Positions 21,173 to 34,125 of a DNA stretch of 64,000 bases are shown here, one piece after another. This stretch comes from Gnetum montanum (taxonomy: Eukaryota > Streptophyta > Gnetopsida > Gnetales > Gnetaceae), in the NCBI GenBank assembly GCA_015680685.1, contig MNCI01016514.1, positions 1 to 64,000 on the forward strand, written 5' to 3'. A program made the position numbers and the translations under genes. The notes below the pieces were generated by a model. That model did no database searches. It had not been told where the DNA came from and was given only the letters and a program-made list of their open reading frames with translations. Position 1 is the stretch's first letter, and the number at the start of each line of letters is the position of its first letter.

Positions 21173-24142
21173 ATAGCTCGCAAAGCACCATAAGCCCCCA
21201 ATCATGAATGCACAGGCTCAAGTATTTTTCAGTACATACAGGTCCACCATGTATGGTCTCCAAGAGAAATCAATAATTTTGAATTGTGCATCATTTGTTC
21301 CAAGATGGACAATGATCCCAATGCTTGCAAAAACTACCCCAAAGACCACATTTGACCATGGAAGAGGAGTCTAGGTGCTGGGACCTAGAACTCAACTCTA
21401 ACTCGTAGCCAGTCATGACAACATCACCTTGAATTTGAATATTTGATCTGTCATTGCAATTTGCATGGCCACCATGAACCACCTGCTATCAAGATCAAGT
21501 TCGTCGAACCAATTTGTTTGAATTTTAGGATACATTCCATCATCAATCACCTATGAATAAGATTTTTGCTAGTCAGGAACCCAAAAGGAAGAGTTACATA
21601 ACTTATCTTGTCTCAAGAATGTTCACCAAAGGACATACCATCATGACATGTCAATCTCACTAGGAACACACACCATTAGTTTGGGAGCACCTTGGGCAAG
21701 GACATGCCTTGGACTCCTTATTACAACACCATTTACAAAATAGGATTTTCCATAGGGCTTTTAGAAGATCTCACATCAGGGCACAAAGGTTGCCTATAAA
21801 CATAGAGAGGAGGTGCTTCAAGGATAAGCACAGGGAGATATTGTACATCAAGTTTGGCCTTGTCACAAGGTGTGGCACAAGCCTACAACAAGGGGACAAC
21901 TGATTCGTGTAGGGAAACAACATCTAGCATTTTTGTGTACATGATCTATCACTACATACTTTAGAACATTACAATAGTACATACTCGAGGGTAGGAATAC
22001 ATTTGGTGAGCATAATACATGACATTTGGGAATGCTACCCAGGCCTAGAAAGCTATAGGATAGACTACCCAAGCCCATCCTAAGTTGAAGGGTTTAGGCC
22101 ACCAAGAGCAACACCAAAGCTGCATCATGCTATTTTGAGAAAACCTTGTCTCTATCTTTGCATGTACATGAACAATAGTCACACTGCATCCACTGTAAGA
22201 CTACCATCAAAAGAAAACGAACTAGGACATGAATGCAACAATCAAACAATGTAGAACGCCAACTAAGAATCCACGACTTGCCATAGTGGGACCTCAAGGC
22301 ATTAGCCACTTTTGGGCCATCAGTATCTAGCATGATCAAGGATACTGTTCTATGCCATCTACTAACCCAATACCCATAGGATCTAGGATAGATCATCATC
22401 CTCTATTAGTGCCCACCAAGCATTGAGAGGCAAACAAATCATGATGTACCAGTTGCTCCATCACAACAAGGGTACTAATAAATCCACAACCCAATGTCAA
22501 GATTTAGAGACCATGTAACCAATTCATGAAGGTCTCAAGAGCACATATCTTCCCCATAGACATAGTGCTCACAGAATCAATTGAGGTCACCACTAGCTAC
22601 ATCTTTGTACTTGTGCTAGTTGTAAGGTCGAGATGATAACTTAGAAACAAAGGAGTTAGCAGGAACATGATCAGCACATCAGCTTGCTATACAACCATCA
22701 AGCATGATCACACAATAGAGAAATATCAATCTCACAACACCATAGAGAGCAAGACCTTAGCAACACACATAGAGATCAATCATGCAAAACATGATGGATC
22801 AATTAGATACACTTACACAAAAAAAAATTATCATGAGGTACACCAAGAGAGAGAGAATTGGAACACTCTCAAAATTTCAAAGATTCACATACAAAAAACA
22901 TTCCTAGCCATTGACACTAGTTCCCACCAAGATCAAAATCTCAACAAATTCACAAGAGGCATGGGCACTAGAAAATTGTTGTCTTAACTCGAAACATAAG
23001 GAGGGAGACCAAGGTCTAGCCAACAATAGGTTTCAACAAAGCTCCAATTCTTGCTACGAAGGGCAACATCAAAGAGGATGCATCCATAAAGAAAGACTCT
23101 CATCAAGAGAGGTGAGGTCTCAACAAGAACCATCAATAGGATGACCTGCTCCAAAGGTCTCCAAATCAAAATGCTCGAAGAAATATCACCAACTAAAGAA
23201 GTGATGCCACGAAATCAAGGGCAACAAAACCAACTCAAACGAGGAAACACAAAACATGAAAGATCTACAACAAGGGCAACCATGCCCAAAGCATAAGAGG
23301 TTACCAACACAAGGACCACAATAATTTGGTCTTGGGATGGCACACATGGCCTCAACATGCATCCTTAACAATCCCAACAACGAGTCATCTCATAGCGTAG
23401 AGCACAAAGCCTTGCATTAGGAACGATAGACATAGTGAGAGAGACATGCATGCAATATTTAAAAATGTAGCTAAGGAAAGACACACCTACATAACTAGAC
23501 AAACATACAATCACAAACATGAGCATACGAAGTCTATTGGTGATGGTCTTGATCCACCCAAAACAAGGCTCACTAAGAGCACATGTCCAAAGGCCCTCCA
23601 TCCTAAGGTACTTGGGAACCAACATGTCCCAAATGGTAATTCCCACACTCATTGTATCTAGGATGAGTGGGGTTGCAAGGATACCACATCCTACACAATC
23701 CAATGAATGCCATCTTGATACATGTTATCTGGGTGGAGATCGAAGCAGAGACTAGGTCCAATTCATTCTAGATGAACCACTAGAGACTAGAGATGAGAGC
23801 TTCTTGAGCAACAACAAGTTATAAGTTGCCAATAGAACTCTCCTCTGACATTTTGAAGTCAAACCACAACTGGTCCAACCACAAGTGAATCAATGGAGGA
23901 CAACACCACAATGCAATTGTATACATCCTCTAGAAGAACAACATACATCAGTTGCTCACACCATAACATCAACCCCATAATGAAAAACTTAAGAGTCTTA
24001 CCATACGCTAACTCTTCAAAGAATACATAAAGATATGATCCTCTATCACTAGGATATATATATGGAAGGACCATAGACACAGAACCTTGATGGTATAACA
24101 CTGCCAAAGGGTACACACTTATCACAACATGATTACAAAAAT

Positions 24143-24156
24143 GCACTTTGATACCA
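24143..24156 (-). other. Primer-binding site of the LARD-like element (Met-tRNA type)
   Basis: The minus strand reads TGGTATCAAAGTGC two bases inside the 5' LTR. The first eight bases match the complement of the plant initiator methionine tRNA 3' end (TGGTATCA). This fixes the element's orientation. Confidence 0.8.
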
Positions 24157-24158
24157 CC

Positions 24159-24732
24159 TGTAACAATGTTTCCTTGACATTGTCTAGCACCCCAAGGTAT
24201 TCACTGAGATCTAGTGGATTTGGGATGTAAAAACCTAGGGAATATGCCTCTAAGTAAGCAGGAAACCCTTGTAAGGGAGCAAGTAGCACAATGGCTTCTT
24301 AACAAGAGAATACACCTCAAGGAGAATCTCTAAACTCCGAATGAGGACTTAGCAAACAAGTACATAAACAACCTTGTAGACTTCATCGGTCGAAGGGGAG
24401 ACGATGCATTTACAAAGGGCACCTCACCCCTAGACCCCTCATGATTTGGTACAAAGTTTGGTAAGGCACCACACCAGAACTATCTAATCCTGGTTGCCTA
24501 CATATCTATGACCACCACAAAATTAGGGCCATGTAGTTCTCCAAGTGAGGATAGTGTGAAGAGAACTTAGAAAGGGATGCAATAGGAGAGAGTCCTACTA
24601 CTAGCTTAGTACCACCAAGCTAGGAAGGGTTTTCTAATACTTGAGTGCCACTCAAGGCACCTCAGAGTGTTCCATGGTCCTTAAACCATGGGGAGAGCCC
24701 AGGAAAACCTCTATCCTAAGACATTTCTTACA
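24159..24732 (-). repeat. 5' LTR of the LARD-like element
   Basis: Partner of 18519-19074; on the minus strand it runs TGTAAGAAATG to ATTGTTACA. It is slightly longer than the left LTR because of small indels. Confidence 0.88.
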
Positions 24733-24737
24733 AAAAT

Positions 24738-26025
24738 TACCTCTTTTATGTAATAGATCATATTTGGCTTCTGTATTAGCTTATAGACTAACTACATTTT
24801 GATTGCACTCTGTAGCATTAGTTGCCATGTAAAGCACATAAAACCATCAATAGATATTCAATAGCAATGGTATTGTTGTCAAAAAAATAGATATCAATTA
24901 CCTTTTTTGGGGGGGCAAGGTCTCAAATGTAGATATAGTGTTCACATGCTTTATTTTTTGAATTGGGATGCCACTTTTTTTAAACACAAATGCTCTCATC
25001 TTCAATAGGAGAACATGCTTCTAGCCTAGGAAAAACATGGTGGTTCACTCTTCTGACTTTTTTGGCATTTTTAGAAAAGTTCTCCAAATCTTGTTCTTAT
25101 AGATATTATAAACTCAAGAAAAGTAAAATGTTAATATAATATTATAAAAAATTAATATGGTAATTAAAAAGGAGATATTTTGCAAAATACATTCATTCTT
25201 TGGTAAACAAAACGATAGAACTCAACTTAGAAAAGACATGTTTGTTAACTCTAAGTTAGAAACTAAGATCAATAGTGGTTATAAGAAAAAATAGAGTCAC
25301 TAATATAAAGAGTGGACCTAATGAACCATTCTTTTGTAAGAGAAGAAACTACTAGGAAAAAGTGGCTATAGATGCAAATGATATAAAGACAACTCAACAA
25401 ACTCTAAAAAATAGACTTGTTGAGCCCTTTTATAAGAGAAGAAACTACTACAGAAAAGTTGCTATGGATGCAAGCATTCTAAAGGCAACTCAACAAACAC
25501 TTTAGCTAAGTTCAATATGAGTTTTGCAATAACCGAGACTACAAGTACATCCTAAGACATCTAGTTAACATGGTACATTAGAAGAATTAGTGGAGAATAT
25601 AATACTGCCTCAAGTGTTATTTGAATGGGTAACCCATTGTCTAACAAGACAATGAGCTAAACACTTAAGCTACTTATCATTGGCATTCCTTCTTATATAT
25701 CTTTATTACTTGACCAATATTTAAAGTTTTCCATTTGATGCTTGAGTTTGGGAGCCTTGTTACTTTTGCTATGCTCTCTACAAAATAGAATACATTGATT
25801 CCGATAATTTTCAATAGTGTAATTTTCTTGTTTATTTTTTCTAGAATAGATAAGTCTTAACCAAATGCCATTAAATTTTAGTAGAGATCAATTACATTAG
25901 GAATTTTTGAATTTCATCTTTAATTCCATCTTATGTTGCAAAGTTTAATTTCATTAATGTTTCCCTTAACATTTTTTCTTCTATCTCTTTGTAAAAGGTT
26001 TTCTATTAGGATTTTGGTGTAGGGG
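24738..26025. other. AT-rich unassigned DNA with a possible minus-strand tRNA-like head
   Basis: No coding region is seen. At 25612-25690 the minus strand reads tagcttaagtgtttagctc then gggttacccattcaaat, a layout like a pol III A and B box and similar to 9009-9085. The remainder shows nothing recognisable. Confidence 0.35.
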
Positions 26026-26948
26026 TGTTGCACCTTGACAGATCCTAATAGGATCCAATCCACAACTTCCAAGCATATCTAGCTTAGAAAATAGGAATAA
26101 CACAATGAAATGGAGAAAATCTCCCTTATATTAGGATAATTCTCAAAATACATAGAAAACACATCAAATATGAAGAGCCAAGCTCAACTCACAGCTCTCC
26201 CAAGGATCTTAGAGGCCACACTTGTCTTCTCTTAACCCTCAATTGCTCACAATGGTGCCCAAGCTCAAGACAAGATACTTATAAGAGATTCTCCTAACCT
26301 CTCTCTCAAGTGCCCTCCCTTGCCTTTCACTCAACTTCCTTTCACAACCTCTGCTCTTGCACAAGCTCTCTTCTCTCAAGAGCTCTCTCTCTTGCCCTCT
26401 ATTAGGATGTTTGGCCTTCAACACTTGGCATTGTGGCACTTAAAATGGTGAATTACATCAATATTTATAACTAATTGGAAGGTAAAAACCCTAGAAACGT
26501 TTCCTTAACTCAACTTGATATTCTTTAGATGTTTCCCAAGTCTTCTCACCTTTTCCTTGGCTATTTCCATCTTGCTTCAATTGTTTCCATCTTGCTTTGA
26601 CTATTTTCTGAATTGGAATGACATTTTCAAAAGTTTCCCCATGTGACCTGGCTTCATGTAGACGTCTTCTATGAAAGCCATGCTCTCGAGAGAGGCATCT
26701 ACTATTTTTGGTAGATGTCTTCTCTTCAAGGGAGACGTCTCTGGACAAACATCTTTCTTTCTAGGGAGACATCTCTTCTGAAGGTGCCAAAAATAAAAGT
26801 GCTCCTTTTGATGTTGGGAGCCTCCAGATACCTTCCAACAAGTCCCCATATACTCTGGAACCTCCTAAACTTATCAAAATGAGCCCAAAACATGCCAAAG
26901 CATCCAAGAAACATTCTCAACAAAATCAACACAACAAGACACACAACA
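26026..26948 (-). mobile_element. Probable solo LTR, TGTTG...CAACA ends
   Basis: The 923-bp stretch is bounded by the inverted ends TGTTG and CAACA, the usual termini of plant Ty1/copia-type LTRs. It has no internal coding domain and no partner within the window. On the minus strand it opens TGTTGTGTGTCTTG and has a central cluster of gatgtct/gacgtct words (26640-26775). I found no clear TSD (agggg versus tatag), so the ends are provisional. Minus-strand frames here have no family resemblance. Confidence 0.5.
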
Positions 26949-27454
26949 TATAGGGTAGAACAAGGGGATCGGAAGATGTGTCCTTACATTAGATTTCCTA
27001 AGACCTATGGTGTTTCACCTTTCTCTTTAGTTCTTGGCTTGATGTTCCTAGAGGATTCAATTTATGGTTTCTCTTCATTGCCATTTTCTATCTCTTCTTG
27101 TCATCATCTAGGTTATTACAATTTCCTATTAGTTTTTACACAAAATCTAATTGGTGCTATCCAAAATTTAAAGAATAATTATTAAATCCTTTTCCTCATT
27201 AAAAAGTTTAATTGTAGTCATTTTTCTACATAATTATGGCTAAAATTGATTTAGCTTAAAAATTTCTCAAGAATTTCATCTCTTGTGGAAGAAAAACCTT
27301 AAGTCTACTTAAATGGATTCACAAATGATCATGTAAGAAGACTATTTTGTTGCTTTGAAATTTTTTATTAGCTTTGAAAAATTTTAAGAGAAAAAAAAAT
27401 ATTGATAATGATCAAAGACAATTCAGAGTACATCACAAGCTTGACATTAAGTAA
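26949..27454. other. AT-rich unassigned DNA
   Basis: One 97-codon plus-strand frame (26892-27185) crosses the LTR end and looks like chance. Nothing else can be recognised. Confidence 0.35.
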
Positions 27455-28985
27455 ATATCATTGAAAAAAAAATATGGAAAGAAAAAAATTTTCAATTTTA
27501 AAATTCTCTACTTAGGTGTACATCATTACCATTGATATTTTGAAAAAAAAAATAAGTGAATTTAATTAATTATTAGGAGGGAGAAAGGTCCTAGTCTTAG
27601 AAAAGTTTATATCACTTCTTAACATCCATGTTTGAACTTAAAATAGCAAAATGATTCGAGAGAGATAGAGGTGTGGCTTAATACCAACATTTGACTCAAA
27701 GCAAGAAACTAGTAGCACTTGTGGAAAATCTTTACCTCATCACCTATTATTGATCTTATATCAAGAATCTCCACCATTAACTATAACCTTCTTGTCAACA
27801 CTAGTTTTAATTTTTGAGTTAATGGTATTCTTGTCAAACAAGGAAAAATTTATCTTACGAGCTATCTATTTAGATTTCTTAATGCTTTCTCTAGTACCAA
27901 TAAAAGTATATATAGGAGCTTCTATCTTCTTTGATTCTTGATTGCCATTTGATCATTCTTATCATTGACATTAACTTGATTTTTTGTATCCTCAATTTCA
28001 TCTTGTTTTTTCTTCTATCTTTAACTTTAACATATTTTTTTTTCTTGAGTAGAAAAAAACAACCATTAAATAAATTTATTTCATGATGAAAAAAGTTGCA
28101 AGAATTAGGAAAATTATAATATGTAATTGGCTGAATATAAGTCTTTCTTTCTACTTGTAATACCAATTCTTTCTCACAATTGAAAAGATTGAATTCATCA
28201 AGAAACCATCTATGAAAACCCAAAGTTACAAAAATAAACTCCATATGCTTAATGGGATTGAGAAGATTAACAATTTTTTGCTTAACTTTATGAAAAAATC
28301 AATGAAATATTATATAACTAGACAAAACATAGAACTTTAAAATATTCGTTAGATTGGACATCAAAATCTAGAGCCCACTTACAAATGATCAACACTACAT
28401 GCTTATGTATAAAAGACATTGCACCATTGAAACATTGCCTAACTTAACATGTAGAAAAAAACAAGAATAGTACTTGGAAAAAAGGACTTGGATGTCGTGT
28501 TTTTTCATCACACCATTTAACTATGAAATGAAACTTCAAGTATGAGGTAGGCAATCCAAAACTTGAATGAATACATATTGTGATGAAAGATCAGTAATCA
28601 ATGACTCATGTACATCATTAGGAAGAACAAAATTAGATGTCTTAGTTACATCAACATTACTAGAAGAAGATGTTATAGCTTTTTTCTTGCAAGTTTATAA
28701 ATATGCATTTTGAGAATCAATAGAAATTTTTGCATTGATAAAAGAAGCATAAATTTCAACATTGCTTGAAGAAGATGAGTGTAATATAGAATCCCCTATA
28801 GAGGAATTCTAGAGAAATCAAATTTGCTAGAAAAAAAATTGAAGAGAGAAACAAAGATTTGTTTAAAAAAATCACATTCATTGAAGAAAAATTAGATTCA
28901 TTGAGAAAATCAAATTCATTGAAGAAACATCAAATCTATTGAAAAGATTTGCTGAAAAAAATCAGATCCATTGAAAAACATTAGA
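27455..28985 (-). pseudogene. LINE ORF1-like repeat, copy 2
   Basis: Minus-strand counterpart of 12640-13990. It has FNLFNCEKELVLQVERK and IQPITYYNFPNSCNFF followed by a degraded knuckle (only the first Cys is kept). It matches copy 1 along most of its length, including the end acacctaagtagagaat near 27515, but lacks the SINE found in copy 1 and carries about 180 extra bases near 27725-27905. It has numerous stops and is non-functional. Confidence 0.65.
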
Positions 28986-30794
28986 TTTGTCCATTATAAC
29001 TTAACAATGCCTCACTCACTTCTTTGTTGCATGTGAACATATCTTCTCCTTGACTATGCTATAACTTGGAGTGCCAATGAGAGAGGAGGCTCAAGGAAAT
29101 TAAAAGATACAAGAAAGAGTCAATAATTATGGAAGAAAACCTGGAAAAAATAATATGTTTCAAGCCATAGCATATGAATATTTCTTAGGGTGTAAGATGA
29201 CTATTTAGCAATATGCTTAGAGCAATACTTGAAGTTGGTAGAGGGTATTAGTACTAAGCTTTGAACTAAGCACCTTTTGATGCAAGGCAGTGCAAGCTAA
29301 TTAGGTTAATTGGGTTTGAAAAAATAATAGTTGTATTTATATTATATAAAACGGGCTAAAGCTCAACAAAACAATTACTTAGTCAAATATCTAGTAAAGG
29401 ATTCATAGTTGAGAAACAAAGAAGGGTTGTTGAGAAGATTTTCAATCATTACAAGGGAAAAATATTAGAAATCTTGCAAAATGTAGCATTAAGAACACCA
29501 AAAAAATACATGCTTAACAAAATAGACATATCATTGAACACTTATTGTAGTGTAGGTAGTTCACTCATATGCTTTGCACTCATATTCTCAAAAAAAATAA
29601 AGAAGGCATCTCATTTAACCAAATCAAGAATATTAATCTTAATATTAACAATAAATTTTAGTTGTAAACAATTAGTTGAATCATTTTGAATAGCAAGAGA
29701 TTTATTAAAATTGCCAAGGGCTTATGATATATAGAGATATCATGACCATATATTTCATGATCAAGCACCATAGCAAGTATTGGAACCCTACAAGTACACT
29801 CCAAAATATATAGTGCAATTATAAGGGTTGTTTGAGGTGTAATTCCTATTGGGGTGCATCATGTTTCTCTCTTACTCGAACATATACAGGATTTGTGAAA
29901 CCAAAGCAACTATGAAACATTGAAAGCTATGCATTGGGGATTTGTGAATCTTATAAAATTTTGTAGGTGCATGAATAGAAGCATAGTAGATACTCCAATG
30001 GTGCCTCTAATTTAATTTAAATTAACACATAAAATTTAATACATCCAAATTAGAAAGGAAAGAAAGAAAAATAATTACGTGTATTGTATTAATTAAAATT
30101 TAAAACTTTATATTAGAATAATGCTTTATTTTTTGTTGAAAAATATAATTTAAATATTTTATTTCACATCCTCATGTACCAACCCATCCCATCACCACTT
30201 GCAAACATGTTTCAAATCACAAATCATTAACCAAATCACTAATCCTCCATTCATGGCTTTGAAGAATCGAATTCATTTTATGTATAGACTAAAAGCATCA
30301 TTATTAGAAGACAAGCAAGGGTGAGAGTGAGGGTAAGGGTGATGAAGGTAAGGTAATGGTGGTGGTGGAAATTGTTAGGATGTGGATTCTAGCTAATTTT
30401 GGCATTGTTAGCATTTGGTGCAAAGGCATTGACTACATACAAATGAACAAATTGTGTTCTCTTTCAAGGGTTTAGTCTCAACGAAAGATTTAATCCATTA
30501 GTAATGGTCTCTCCCCTCATCCATTGTTGTTTGTGCTAAAAAAACCTTATTCACTGGGGGATAATGAACCCATCATGTTCAACAAAGTAAGAAGTCCATT
30601 ATCCAAACTTGGACTTGGTTCAAATGTCCTGAAAAGGCATTTGTTTGAAATATGTTTACCTACTTTAAAAAATTAAACATAACAATTTCACTATCTTTGA
30701 GCATTAGGATTTTGTATCGACTACTCCAAGGTACCTCCACATCAGTTGTAAGATGTAATTAAGTTTTACAAGTCATGTATTATTAATAAGAAAT
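28986..30794. other. Unassigned AT-rich DNA with one 71-codon frame
   Basis: The frame at 29474-29689 can be read back to about 29420 (KIFNHYKGKILEILQNV) but matches no family I know. A minus-strand tRNA-like head may be present near 29240-29320. A purine-rich patch (gggtgagagtgagggtaaggg) sits near 30320-30370. No gene can be supported. Confidence 0.3.
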
Positions 30795-30945
30795 TATCAT
30801 TTGGTCATTTGGAGTAATGGTAAGGTGTTGTTTGTTTAAGTCTAGGATTACTTTAAAAAGGTTAGGCCTTTATTCTAACTATTCTTTTAGGACTTTATCT
30901 TAGCATGATAAGCATTGAACCTTTGAATGATGATCCTTTTATTAA
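30795..30945 (+). mobile_element. SINE family 2 copy
   Basis: Shows the family order: catttggagtaatggtaagg (A-box-like), aagtctaggatt, aaggttaggcctttattc, gataagcattgaacctttgaatgatgatcc. The B box is decayed. A sister copy begins about 25 bases after its end. Confidence 0.6.
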
Positions 30946-30971
30946 TTATAAATCTACATCAGTCGTACCTA

Positions 30972-31125
30972 GATGGGCCATCATCATTTAGAGTGATGGT
31001 GGGATGCTCGTTTTTCAAGTCAACAACCTAGGTTTGAGCCTAGGCATAACCACTCAAAGGGGTTAGGTTTTTGCTTACCTATTGACTATTCCACAATAAG
31101 CATCCTTTTTATTAGTCATACCTAG
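30972..31125 (+). mobile_element. SINE family 2 copy, best-preserved head
   Basis: The A-box-like tttagagtgatggtgggatg and a very good B box in taggtttgagcctaggc are about 45 bases apart, followed by ggggttaggtttttgcttacc and ataagcatccttttt. It is the clearest pol III promoter structure of the family in this window. Confidence 0.65.
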
Positions 31126-31169
31126 GTTCAATACCAACATAATTAGAGTATAGTACATCATAATATTAA

Positions 31170-31189
31170 ATATATATATATATATATAA
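31170..31189. repeat. (TA)n microsatellite
   Basis: About nine to ten uninterrupted TA units. Commonly length-variable. Confidence 0.9.
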
Positions 31190-31903
31190 ACATTACAAAG
31201 AGAAAGGAAAGACCCAACAATTTTGGGATGCTAGATTTTACCATTTTAACCAATCCTTAAAAACCTTCCCTTTAGGGTACGAAAAGGATCAAGCCTTGCC
31301 CTCTCTTAAGAATGTTCTTTCAGATTTTCACTTCCAATGAATGGCTTCATATAAGTCAAAAATTTTCAATTAAGTTGTTTTAATAACTATTGACATAATA
31401 GATTTTTAAGAAAAAATTGAGCCTAAAGATGTTCTAGAAAGTATCAAGACTATAATTATTTATTATCTATGTACATATTTATTGTGCCTACATAAATGAC
31501 ACAAGTAGAATAATTTTGGTACTTTTTAAATTTAAGAATTAAAAAACACCATTATTAAAGCATGTTTAGCACATATATTAAAAAAAAAAAGGAGACAAAA
31601 GCATATAAAGTCTTCATGAAAATAAGCTAGACAAACTAGATTAAAAAACTAAAAGGTTGAAACCAATGTCTAATAGGAAGGCCTTTATATAACAATGACT
31701 AAGCAAAAATTGCACTTCGGGTTGAACTCCAAGTTTCCATACGTTCTTAAATCATTATATCTAATCATTCTTTATATTTTAAGTATCTTATTTATAATTA
31801 AGAAATTCAAAAGGAGCTTTTTCCTTATCAAACCACTATTGAGATTTGACAACAACAAATTAAAGCACTTTAACATTATCTAGCCAAACCCAATTATACC
31901 CAT

Positions 31904-31925
31904 AGAGAGAGAGAGAGAGAGAGAG
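31904..31925. repeat. (GA)n microsatellite in LINE copy A
   Basis: Eleven GA units. The matching position in copy B has no such run, so it expanded after the copies separated. Confidence 0.9.
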
Positions 31926-33602
31926 TTGGGATAAACTTCCTAAAAAGATAATCAAACACTTATCATGAAGAGTTTGCAAAAAGGTTTTATTTAAATTAAA
32001 TCTAGCTTGCAATTATCATGATTCTAATGGTAGATGAAGAGCAGTATTAAAGAGAAAAATTATTACATGAAGAATACATTTATAATTAAATTTGATCCTC
32101 TTTATTTGAGAATGATAAGTAAAAGTACCAACACTTTCACAATAAGATGCTTGCCAAATTGACATCCATTTAATGGAATCCCAAGATTGTTGGGAAGGGT
32201 GGCAATGCAAATATGAACTAATCTTTTCCTAAGCTGTCCAAATTCATTGAAGCACAATTGATCTTTCAATTTTAAGTTTGGAAATAGTAATAATCTTAAA
32301 TTTCCTTCAATAATTAAATCAAAATTTTGAATTAGTTAGGCAACAAGATTTAATATGGTACCTAATAAGAAGTTTTCAACTTTTATCACCTTTTAGAGTT
32401 CTTAAAATTAATTTGGTAACTATAAATATTCTTGGATGATAAGTTGAAGGAAAACTCAAACTACCTACATTTTGTCAATAGTAAAAAGATTCTCAATTAA
32501 GTCAAGGAAAGTAATGAAGAACATAGTTTCCTTAAGAAAAAGATCTAATAAGCTACTGTAACTCCTCATATGACTTTTTAGGAGGATTCATAAAGTAAAA
32601 ATAATACATTATTTTTTAGAATATTTGTTTTTTAAATCAAGATACAATCATTAATTTCTTAACTTAACCCACCAAATGAAAGGTTAGGATAGTTCACAAA
32701 GAGTCACAACTCCCTATGAAGGATAAAGAAATCCAAGTTTTCACTTTAAAGGGGATGCATAAGCAAGTGTGAAATGAAAATATATGAAACAATAAGAAGA
32801 GGAGAAGCTACATTAGAACAACAATTGTGAAAGTATTTGTAAGCCAAAAGGTTACAAATGTAGTGATTCGTAAAAGTACAAAGGAAAGAAAGCTTTTAAG
32901 TCATGAGTATAGAAGGAGTAGAAGATCAAAGAAAGCCCTTGGCCTTGCCAAAAGATACCTGAGAAAGATGAAGTCTTGAATATGCTCAACACCTAAAGGA
33001 AAACTAATGCATCACAAATATGAAGAATCTAGCACAATGAGCTAAATCAAGATGTCATATAAAGAGTAGATATGAAGACTAATTAAGGGAGAAAGATAGA
33101 CTATGTTGTGATAGTAGTTTATTAGCTATCATAAGAAAAGTTGATGCAACTTAGCAATGGATCATTGAAGGAGTCTAGAGTGGGCCAACCCACGTAAGAC
33201 TAAGGATTTTGTACTTTATTGTACTTATCAACAAACATTGTAAGTGTGCCATAAGCCCACAATGCAAAACAAGGTGCATAAGCAAAAGCAAATACATTAT
33301 TAGAGAAAGAGAAACATCATTAAAACATAAGAAATTCTTATAACCTTTGTATAATCAAATCTAGAATGATAGCAAATCCAAAGATGATGTCATGAACTAC
33401 TAGAACCAAAAATAGTAATTGTTATAGACTATCTATGATAGCTTATGACTAGTATTAAGGTGAACATCAAAATAATGTGACTTTGTTCACTGTAAGAGGA
33501 TTTGTAAATAGTTAAGTTAATAAAACTTACAATACTCATAACTATAGAAAGTTACAAAACATAGTTATCTTAAAGAATAGAGTTATGATCTTATTTCTCA
33601 TT

Positions 33603-34125
33603 CATTATGATTTTGGTATATTGGAGTTTCCATAAGTGGAAAGATAAAATGAAACTCCAACATAAGTAGACTACAAAATCTTCAAAACAATAATGAATTT
33701 TCTTGCTAAAGAAAATGATTTTCTAATCCACTTACTAATTTTTTGACAAATTTTATGAAAGATTTTCATCAAAAAATTATAAGCCTAAGCTAAGAGATAA
33801 AAAGAAATGTAGAAGAGTTTAAAAATTAGAAGGTTAAGTTCAAATCCAAGGAAAATTAGAAATCTCATTATGATTTTGGTATATTATAGTTGCCATAAGT
33901 AGAAATACATAAAATGAAACTTCAACATGAGTAGACTAAATCTTAAAAGCAACAATAAATTTTTCCACTAAAGACAACAATTTTCCAATCCACTTACTAA
34001 TTTTTTAACAAGTCATGAAAGATTTTCATCAAAAAATTATTAGCCTAAGCTAAGAGATAAAAAGAAATGTAGAAGAGTTTAAAAATTAGAAGGTTGAGTT
34101 CAACTCCAAGGAAAATTACAAAGCT
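33603..34125 (-). repeat. 263-bp tandem duplication within LINE copy A
   Basis: Units 33603-33865 and 33866-34125 both begin cattatgattttggtatatt and both contain agcctaagctaagagataaa and gtagaagagtttaaaaatt. The corresponding part of copy B is single (38725-38900), so the duplication is private to copy A. Confidence 0.85.

Larger units (their letters stand above)
18519..24732 (-). mobile_element. LTR retrotransposon without recognisable gag-pol (LARD-like)
   Basis: Two long direct repeats (18519-19074 and 24159-24732) bound a 6.2-kb element. Each LTR starts and ends with the inverted ends TGTRA...TTACA. Orientation is minus: a tRNA-Met-like primer site sits just inside the right LTR and a purine tract just inside the left one. 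Flanks are gaaat (18514-18518) and aaaat (24733-24737), a 5-bp TSD with one mismatch. The ~5.1-kb interior shows only short frames on both strands, and none resembles gag, protease, RT, RNase H or integrase. That is the definition of a large retrotransposon derivative, mobilised in trans by an autonomous relative. The alternative is an interior so old that coding is erased, but the LTRs are still clearly alike (near-identical over 40-base blocks, roughly 85-90% by eye). Confidence 0.85.

Noticed and set aside
22667-23755. Several overlapping 70-110-codon frames on both strands in the LARD interior as gag or pol
   Set aside because: None shows a gag core, DSG/DTG, YxDD, RNase H or DDE motif. 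Their composition follows the CA-rich plus strand of the interior.
26239-26944. Overlapping minus-strand frames as a host gene
   Set aside because: The charged, repetitive peptides arise from the gatgtct-type motif cluster and the AG-rich LTR sequence, and they overlap in different frames.
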